Assembly: GCA_009692395.1 (NCBI GenBank)
Contig: SHZG01000070.1
Span: 1 to 11,049 of the forward strand
Source of the DNA: Methylococcales bacterium
GTDB taxonomy: Bacteria > Pseudomonadota > Gammaproteobacteria > Methylococcales > Methylomonadaceae
Length of the DNA: 11,049 bases
Direction: 5' to 3'
The notes under the pieces are model-generated. The model did no database searches, was not told the origin of the DNA, and saw only the letters and a list, made by a program, of their open reading frames with translations. How positions within the stretch are numbered: the stretch's first letter is position 1; the number at the start of each line of letters is the position of its first letter. A program made the translations under genes and the position numbers. This document shows, piece after piece, positions 6,415 through 11,049 of this stretch.

Positions 6415-8951
6415 TACGCCACCTCTACTAAGTTAAACTGTTTGCGTTCATCGTCACGCGCTGGACGAATTTGTCCACGTTCTTCAACGAATACCACGTT
6501 ATCATCGGTCGCATCGCTATTGATGAAATGATGAAAGCGTTTCAGTTTGCTTGCATCCTCAATGGTGGTTTTCCATTCACAGTGATAAGTATCTATGACG
6601 TGCTGCATTTGCTGTTCTAGTTGTTCACCCAAACCTAATTTGTCATCAATAATGACTGATTTTAGGTAATCTAAACCGCCTTCCATGTTTTCCATCCACA
6701 CGGAGGTGCGTTGTAAACGGTCAGCCGTGCGCACATAAAAACTTAATACGCGGTCGATGTACTTAATCAGGGTGGCTTTATCTAACCCTGTCGCGAATAA
6801 ATCGGCATGGCGTGGTTTCATGCCGCCGTTACCGCAGACATATAAATTCCAGCCGTTTTCCGTGGCGATAATACCGATGTCTTTACTTTGCGCTTCCGCA
6901 CATTCACGCGTACAGCCTGAAACGGCGAATTTTATTTTATGCGGTGAGCGTAAACCTTTGTAACGATTTTCTAATTCAATCGCTAAACCAACGCTATCAT
7001 CAACCCCGTAACGACACCAACTACTGCCGACACAGGATTTAACGGTGCGTAACGATTTGCCGTAAGCGTGACCCGATTCAAAGCCAGCATCAATCAGCTC
7101 TTTCCAGATTAGCGGTAATTGTTCCAGCGTTGCACCAAATAAATCGACCCGCTGACCACCTGTGATTTTGGTGTATAGCTTATATTTTTTGCCGACTTGC
7201 CCTAAGGCAATCAGCATATCAGGGCTGATTTCACCGCCTGTAATACGCGGTACGACGGAATAAGTGCCGTCTTTTTGCATATTAGCAAGAAAGGTATCGT
7301 TGGTATCTTGCAAGCCTGTATGGGATTTTTCCAGAATATGTTCATTCCATTGTGAAGCGAAAATATTACCTGCAACAGGTTTGCAAATTTCACAGCCTAA
7401 GCCTTTGCCGTGTTTGGCAAGTAAATCATCAAAGGTTTTTATTTGCCCGACGCGAACTAGCGCGTGTAACTCTTGGCGCGTATAAGCAAAATGCTCACAT
7501 AAATCAGTATTAACTTCATAACCTTGTTTAGCCAGTTCGGAATTTAATACCGATTTCAACAGTGCTGAACAACCACCACAACCTGTTGAGGCTTGGGTTT
7601 CTTTTTTCAGACCGTCCACCGTCGTGCAACCTGTTTCTATCGCGCTGCAAATATTGCCTTTAGAGACGTTATAACAAGAACAAATGACTGCCGAAGCGGG
7701 TAGCGCATCAGGGCCTAAACCGACTGATTCATCGGAGCGGTGCGGTAAAATCAGTGCGTCAGGATTTTCAGGTAACTCAATGCCGTTTAAGCAATATTGC
7801 AATAAGGTACTGTACCCCGATGCTTCACCGACTAACACCGCACCCAATAGTTTTTTACCATCGGCACTGACGACAAGGCGTTTGTAAATTTCATCCGCAC
7901 CATTTTGGTAACTATAGACCATCGCGCCTTGGCTACGCGCATGAGCATCACCGATACTAGCAACATCCACGCCCATGAGTTTGAGTTTGGTACTCATATC
8001 CGCGCCTGTAAAACTGCCTTCTTGACCTGTTAAATTAGCCACCGCTGTTCGTGCCATTGCATAACCGGGTGCAACTAAACCGTAAATCATGCCATTCCAC
8101 AACGCACATTCACCAATCGCATAAATATCAGGGTCTGAGGTTTTACAGTCATTATCAATCACAATACCGCCGCGTTGACCGACTTCTAAACCACAGGCAC
8201 GGGCAATATCATCACGCGGACGAATACCCGCAGAAAACAAGACCATGTCGGTTTCAAGTTCTTCACCATCGGCAAAACACATTTTATTAACGCACGTCTC
8301 GCCATCGGTAATCAGACTGGTATTTTTACCCGTATGAACAATGACCCCTAAATCTTCAATCTTGCGCCGTAACATCGCGCCGCCTGCTTCATCAAGCTGC
8401 ACCGCCATTAAGCGCGGGGCAAATTCGACGATATGGGTTTCTAAGCCTAAATCTTTGAGAGCTTTCGCGGCTTCCAGTCCCAACAAACCGCCGCCAACGA
8501 CAGTACCTACTCTGCCTGTTTTTGCAGCTGCTGTCATTGCCTCTAAGTCTTCAATCGTACGATACACCAAACATTGCGCTCTATCATGCCCCTCCACAGG
8601 CGGCACAAACGGATAAGAACCTGTGGCTAACACCAACTTATCATAACGAATCGTAACCCCTTTGGCTGAGGTAACGATTTTAGCCGCACGGTCAATAGTG
8701 GCAGCTTTATCACCTAAATGAATGGTAATACCGTTTTGCTCAAAGAATCCATCTTCGACTAATGATAATTCTTTTGCGGTTGTGCCTGAAAAAAATGCCG
8801 ATAAATGTACCCGATCATAAGCAGGGCGTGGCTCTTCGCAGAAAGTCACAATGTCATACTGATCCTGTGCAGGACTGGCGACTAGACTCGCTAAAAAATG
8901 CTGTCCGACCATGCCATTACCAATGACGACCAGTGTTTGTTTGATGCTCAT
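6414..8951 (-). CDS. nirB: Assimilatory NAD(P)H nitrite reductase, large subunit
   Basis: This protein catalyses six-electron reduction of nitrite to ammonium with NAD(P)H. From the chosen start it has 845 residues, close to E. coli NirB (847). Domains in order are: FAD motif VVIGNGMVG (Gly 11, 13, 16); NAD(P)H motif VVGGGLLGLEAA near 151-162; YAIGEC near 277; a BFD [2Fe-2S] domain with CSC (424, 426) and CGGC (458, 461); a second BFD-like segment with CEIC (520, 523); and the siroheme/[4Fe-4S] ligands CVGSSWC (640, 646) and SGCTREC (680, 684). The frame opens at an ATG at 9002, but that codon overlaps the -24/-12 promoter and lies upstream of the predicted transcript start. The ATG at 8951 follows TGAGGTTAGTC, a good Shine-Dalgarno, and begins MSIKQTLVVIGNG, the usual NirB N-terminus. 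It is the first gene of the operon and overlaps nirD by 1 base. Confidence 0.96.
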   Translation of the reverse strand: MSIKQTLVVIGNGMVGQHFLASLVASPAQDQYDIVTFCEEPRPAYDRVHLSAFFSGTTAKELSLVEDGFFEQNGITIHLGDKAATIDRAAKIVTSAKGVTIRYDKLVLATGSYPFVPPVEGHDRAQCLVYRTIEDLEAMTAAAKTGRVGTVVGGGLLGLEAAKALKDLGLETHIVEFAPRLMAVQLDEAGGAMLRRKIEDLGVIVHTGKNTSLITDGETCVNKMCFADGEELETDMVLFSAGIRPRDDIARACGLEVGQRGGIVIDNDCKTSDPDIYAIGECALWNGMIYGLVAPGYAMARTAVANLTGQEGSFTGADMSTKLKLMGVDVASIGDAHARSQGAMVYSYQNGADEIYKRLVVSADGKKLLGAVLVGEASGYSTLLQYCLNGIELPENPDALILPHRSDESVGLGPDALPASAVICSCYNVSKGNICSAIETGCTTVDGLKKETQASTGCGGCSALLKSVLNSELAKQGYEVNTDLCEHFAYTRQELHALVRVGQIKTFDDLLAKHGKGLGCEICKPVAGNIFASQWNEHILEKSHTGLQDTNDTFLANMQKDGTYSVVPRITGGEISPDMLIALGQVGKKYKLYTKITGGQRVDLFGATLEQLPLIWKELIDAGFESGHAYGKSLRTVKSCVGSSWCRYGVDDSVGLAIELENRYKGLRSPHKIKFAVSGCTRECAEAQSKDIGIIATENGWNLYVCGNGGMKPRHADLFATGLDKATLIKYIDRVLSFYVRTADRLQRTSVWMENMEGGLDYLKSVIIDDKLGLGEQLEQQMQHVIDTYHCEWKTTIEDASKLKRFHHFINSDATDDNVVFVEERGQIRPARDDERKQFNLVEVA

Positions 8952-8995
8952 GACTAACCTCAATAATGCTATGAATAACGTATGCACTAATATAC

Positions 8996-9011
8996 AGCAC
9001 ATTATATGCCA
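8996..9011 (-). promoter_or_regulatory. Sigma-54 (-24/-12) promoter of the nir-nas operon
   Basis: On the minus strand TGGCATATAATGTGCT has the invariant GG (9010-9009) and GC (8998-8997) at the exact 12-base spacing required by RpoN, and TGGCA and TGC agree with the consensus TGGCAC-N5-TTGC. This predicts transcription from about 8985, a 34-nt leader before the nirB ATG at 8951. A TATAAT falls inside the same sequence, but no good -35 lies 16-18 bases upstream, so a sigma-70 promoter is the weaker reading. Klebsiella nas genes are likewise under nitrogen (Ntr) control. Confidence 0.7.
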
Positions 9012-9065
9012 TAAAAGCTAAGGTACTGAATTTATAGCGAATGAACAAGAAAGCGCCGAGAATAT

Positions 9066-9100
9066 TGCACCAAAATAGGATGTGACACCAAAATCGTGCA
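9066..9100. promoter_or_regulatory. Two tandem NtrC-like enhancer sites upstream of nirB
   Basis: The NtrC consensus is TGCAC-N7-GTGCA. The distal site GACACCAAAATCGTGCA (9084-9100) matches 8 of the 10 defined bases with exact spacing. The proximal site TGCACCAAAATAGGATG (9066-9082) has a perfect left half and a poor right half. They share CACCAAAAT and their centres are 18 bp apart. Relative to the predicted start at 8985 they lie near -89 and -107, a usual enhancer distance for sigma-54 promoters. Site identity is inferred from pattern. Confidence 0.6.
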
Positions 9101-9428
9101 TGAAAAAGGGCAGGTTTTTACAATGTGCTTGGAGTCCAATAGCGTTAGAGACTGTGACAGTATTCGATTTTGGAATCAAAACTCATGAGTTTTGATTCCA
9201 GATTTAACCCACCGCCCATCATCCCTACCACAACCCTCTATCAAACAAGCCACTGTTTTCTAACGCCTTAAACACACACAAAGTCCATTAACCCCAGTTC
9301 ATAAAACCAAAAACCACACGGCAAATCCTCAAAAACTCTCCCACAGCTCTCCATTTAGCTATCGAATACAAAGGGCTAAGCTATGCCCAAGTTCAAAGCG
9401 AACAACAACAAACAACGAGGCAATCACC
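9101..9428. other. Intergenic region between the nirB control region and the 197-aa gene
   Basis: This 328-bp stretch holds a perfect 30-bp palindrome (9171-9200) and no credible gene. It is C/A-rich on the plus strand from 9205 to 9345. The AACGAGG at 9414-9420 is the probable ribosome binding site of the next gene. I could not pick out a convincing sigma-70 promoter for the plus-strand genes. Confidence 0.5.
9171..9200. repeat. Perfect 30-bp palindrome
   Basis: The left arm TGGAATCAAAACTCA (9171-9185) is followed without spacer by its exact reverse complement (9186-9200). It lies between divergent transcription units, nirB to the left and the 197-aa gene to the right. It could be a dispersed repeat, a cruciform, or the binding site of a dimeric regulator. 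A terminator is unlikely here because neither flanking gene ends at this place. Confidence 0.7.
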
Positions 9429-10022
9429 ATGCAAATCATCACAGAACAAGATAACCAACGGGTTGCCGAATCGTTTAACGCGGTGATTAGCGGCTTAAAT
9501 CACATTGCCTATGACATAAAACAATCCTGTGCCGATGCAGTCATGGACGATGACTATGAGAAAGTGGACGCATCAAGAGCCTCCGCTATGGCAATAAAAA
9601 ACTTCGTTCAAGAACTGACCGAACTAGCAACGCGCTGGAATCAAGGGGTTTTTAACGCACCCGTTCCTGAAAAAATGCCACAAATCACAAGTTTTAATGG
9701 TGTGGGTGTTCGTAGAAAAAATCGGAAAACACGCTTGCTAGTGACTGACGTTGCAAACAATCAACAAATTCAAGGCAGAACAGCAGGTGCAACGTTGGTA
9801 GAAACGTTGCGGCGATTCGAGTTTGAGCAGGTGGCGGCTTTACACAAACAAGTTTCAGGTTATCCTTTGGTGAGTAAAACCAAGTTTAATCCAGAGCCTA
9901 ATCGTTATCTGAAATGCGGGGATTGGTTTGTGAATTTTCCTAGCAACACTCAGTATCAAAAGACTTTTTTAGACGCAATCAGCACAACTTTAAAAATTCC
10001 TATTCGGGTAGATGTGGTGTAA
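9429..10022 (+). CDS. Protein of unknown function next to a methyltransferase gene
   Basis: This 197-residue soluble protein has no signal peptide and no membrane segment. Residues 1-75 look helical and charged, including SRASAMAIKNFVQELTELA. A linker rich in Pro, Asn and Arg follows (about 76-105). A C-terminal part (about 108-197) contains GATLVETLRRFEFEQVAAL, then SGYPLVSKTKFNPEPNRYLKCGDWFVNFPSNTQYQKTFLDAIS and a final IPIRVDVV. That C-terminal layout (T-A-E/T-x-x-V-E-x-(I/L)-x-(R/K)-(F/I)-G/E, then G-x-P-L-(V/I)-S, then an S/N-T stretch and a closing beta strand) reminds me of small proteins encoded beside restriction-modification genes, but I cannot name the family. AACGAGG upstream gives a reasonable ribosome binding site. 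The next gene starts 72 bases downstream, so the two are probably co-transcribed. Confidence 0.75.
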   Translation: MQIITEQDNQRVAESFNAVISGLNHIAYDIKQSCADAVMDDDYEKVDASRASAMAIKNFVQELTELATRWNQGVFNAPVPEKMPQITSFNGVGVRRKNRKTRLLVTDVANNQQIQGRTAGATLVETLRRFEFEQVAALHKQVSGYPLVSKTKFNPEPNRYLKCGDWFVNFPSNTQYQKTFLDAISTTLKIPIRVDVV

Positions 10023-10094
10023 TTCGCACCATTGTTTTGAGTTAATGAGAATACATGTCTGCGATATGTGGTCGCGTGTGATGGAGAATAGAAA

Positions 10095-10903
10095 ATGGCA
10101 AATTTAAAAGAACAGGAAAATTTTATGGAATTTCCAACTCTAAGTGGAATGGATATTTTAGAAACTAAGCTTGACTTAGCGAAGGCTTATCTTGAGATGG
10201 GCGATCCAGTGGCTGCAAAATCAACTCTTAACAACGTCTTGCATGATGATAACTTCGACAACTTCGATTTCGACTTTGACTTTTTCGACTTTTGTGATAT
10301 AGAAGATTCAGAGGCTGTCAAATTAATATTAAAGAATAAAGATTATATAAATTTTTCTACACCAAAAAAAATTGGTGAACTAATTGCAATCATCGCAGCT
10401 ATTTATAAACCGAATAGTGTTATTGATATTTGTTGTGGCTATGGAAATATTCTAAGTTATTTTAAAAATTTTAAAAATGTAAAAGGAATTGAAATAAACG
10501 CTAAAGTTATTAAGTCAGCAAAACATATAAATTCCAATATTGATTTTATAGTAGCTGATACTCTATAAATATGACTTTGGTAATATAAAATATGATTTAG
10601 TTGTAGGTAATTTACCATTCGATCAAAATTTTTATGACTGTCAAGAGTTTAGAGAGCTATTTAGTGAAGGTCGTCCAAATTGTAAAATATTAGATATAGA
10701 ATTGATGGAAAAAGGACTTTCGTTACTTAATAAAAATGGCATTGCTCTTTTTATTGTTCCTGAAAATTTATTTTTAGCATCAAGCAAGTGGGAAAATAAA
10801 ATTTTATCTAAATTTCGCCGTGGATTATTATCTAATTTTGCGTTAGATATGGTTATTAGTTGACCTTATGGCACTTTTCGTACTTGTGCAAGCACAGCTA
10901 AAA
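10095..10903 (+). pseudogene. Broken DNA N6-methyltransferase-like gene with FimV-like TPR N-terminus
   Basis: The first frame (10095-10568, 157 codons) follows GGAG at good spacing. Residues 21-49, ILETKLDLAKAYLEMGDPVA then AKSTLNNVL, match the helix pair at the C-terminus of FimV. A low-complexity Asp/Phe/Asn tract follows (51-66). Next comes FSTPKKIGELIAII and SAM motif I VIDICCGYGNIL (109-120), with GIEIN (Glu133). TAA at 10566 interrupts. The next frame (10570-10863) continues KYDLVVGNLPFDQN, the motif IV equivalent of (D/N)PPF with Leu for Pro, and then IALFIVPENLF. TGA at 10861 falls where ISLPYGTF would be expected; the frame then reads PYGTFRTCASTA until the IS begins at about 10904. 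So there is one frameshift, one nonsense codon and an IS truncation. The gene is visibly more AT-rich than the nir-nas operon, suggesting foreign origin. A sequencing error at 10566 is possible, but the IS truncation is independent of it. Confidence 0.75.
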
Positions 10904-11049
10904 CCACACGATTACCCACAACTCAATCAGAGTTAGCATAAACCGCCCTAGCGATTTCGATACCGAAAGCGTAATGCCTGACTTTTTCCATGCCTTCCCA
11001 TAAGGTTTTAGCACCTGGGAAGCCATCACTTTTTCTACCTAAGAAGCCG
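10904..11049 (-). mobile_element. Right IS copy, 3' end, inverted relative to the left copy
   Basis: The sequence is the reverse complement of 53-198 with a single difference at 10952. Its inner edge coincides with loss of the methyltransferase reading frame, which supports a real insertion here. The rest of the element lies beyond the right edge. With the left copy it brackets about 10.7 kb, so a composite-transposon-like arrangement is possible but unproven. Confidence 0.75.
10923..11048 (-). CDS. IS4-family transposase, C-terminal end (5' part outside window)
   Basis: These are the last 41 codons plus TGA (10925-10923) of the same transposase as at the left edge. The peptide begins GFLGRKSDG and differs from the left copy only by Ala for Thr near the end (GIEIA against GIEIT). 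The start and catalytic core are outside the window. Confidence 0.78.
   Translation of the reverse strand, partial: GFLGRKSDGFPGAKTLWEGMEKVRHYAFGIEIARAVYANSD

Noticed and set aside
8952..9002. A 17-codon N-terminal extension of NirB from the ATG at 9002
   Set aside because: This ATG overlaps the -24/-12 promoter, upstream of the predicted transcript start. The ATG at 8951 has a good GAGG and gives the family N-terminus.
9383..9454. A 23-codon frame (MPKFKANNNKQRGNHH...) overlapping the start of the 197-aa gene
   Set aside because: It is short, Asn/His-rich, out of frame with the gene and has only a weak upstream GGG. A leader peptide cannot be excluded but is not supported.
9789..9810. Inverted repeat GCAACGTT...AACGTTGC as a regulatory site
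   Set aside because: It lies within the coding sequence of the 197-aa protein and is explained by its codons. A chance 8-bp stem is plausible.

Overview
The window is chromosome-like DNA from a Gram-negative bacterium, most likely a gammaproteobacterium. Three things point there: a NirB/NirD/NasA nitrate assimilation cluster of the Klebsiella type, a sigma-54/NtrC-type control region in front of it, and many short palindromic intergenic repeats of the kind common in moderate-GC gammaproteobacteria. Filamentous sulfur bacteria (Thiotrichales) would fit, but that is a guess from general character.

Layout. Positions 1-198 hold the 3' end of an IS4-family transposase gene and its IS end. The same end returns inverted at 10904-11049, so the window is bracketed by two inverted IS copies whose 3' ends point inward. 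Both window edges lie inside the IS, so they may be contig breaks at a multicopy element. Positions 199-884 contain no intact gene, only a possible minus-strand gene remnant and several hairpins.

Positions 885-8951 carry a minus-strand operon, in transcription order: nirB, nirD, a PhzF-family gene, nasA, and a NirB-like FAD oxidoreductase. nirB/nirD overlap by 1 base and nirD/phzF by 4 bases, so these three are probably translationally coupled. nasA and the oxidoreductase follow across gaps filled with palindromic repeats. Together they would reduce nitrate to nitrite (NasA plus the FAD protein as electron donor) and nitrite to ammonium (NirBD). No nitrate transporter or siroheme synthase gene is present. 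In front of nirB are a well-formed -24/-12 promoter and two NtrC-like sites at about -89 and -107. This is the expected wiring for nitrogen-limitation control, and it decides the nirB start codon.

Positions 9429-10903 run on the plus strand and look like accessory DNA. A 197-aa protein of unknown function is followed by an AT-rich, broken DNA-methyltransferase-like gene. Its N-terminus resembles a FimV-type TPR helix pair. It carries a frameshift near 10566 and an in-frame stop at 10861, and it is cut off by the right IS at about 10903.

The points most worth a second look are the PhzF-like enzyme built into the nitrite reductase operon with Gln at the usual catalytic Glu position, the FimV-like/methyltransferase fusion with its 197-aa partner, and the sigma-54/NtrC control region.
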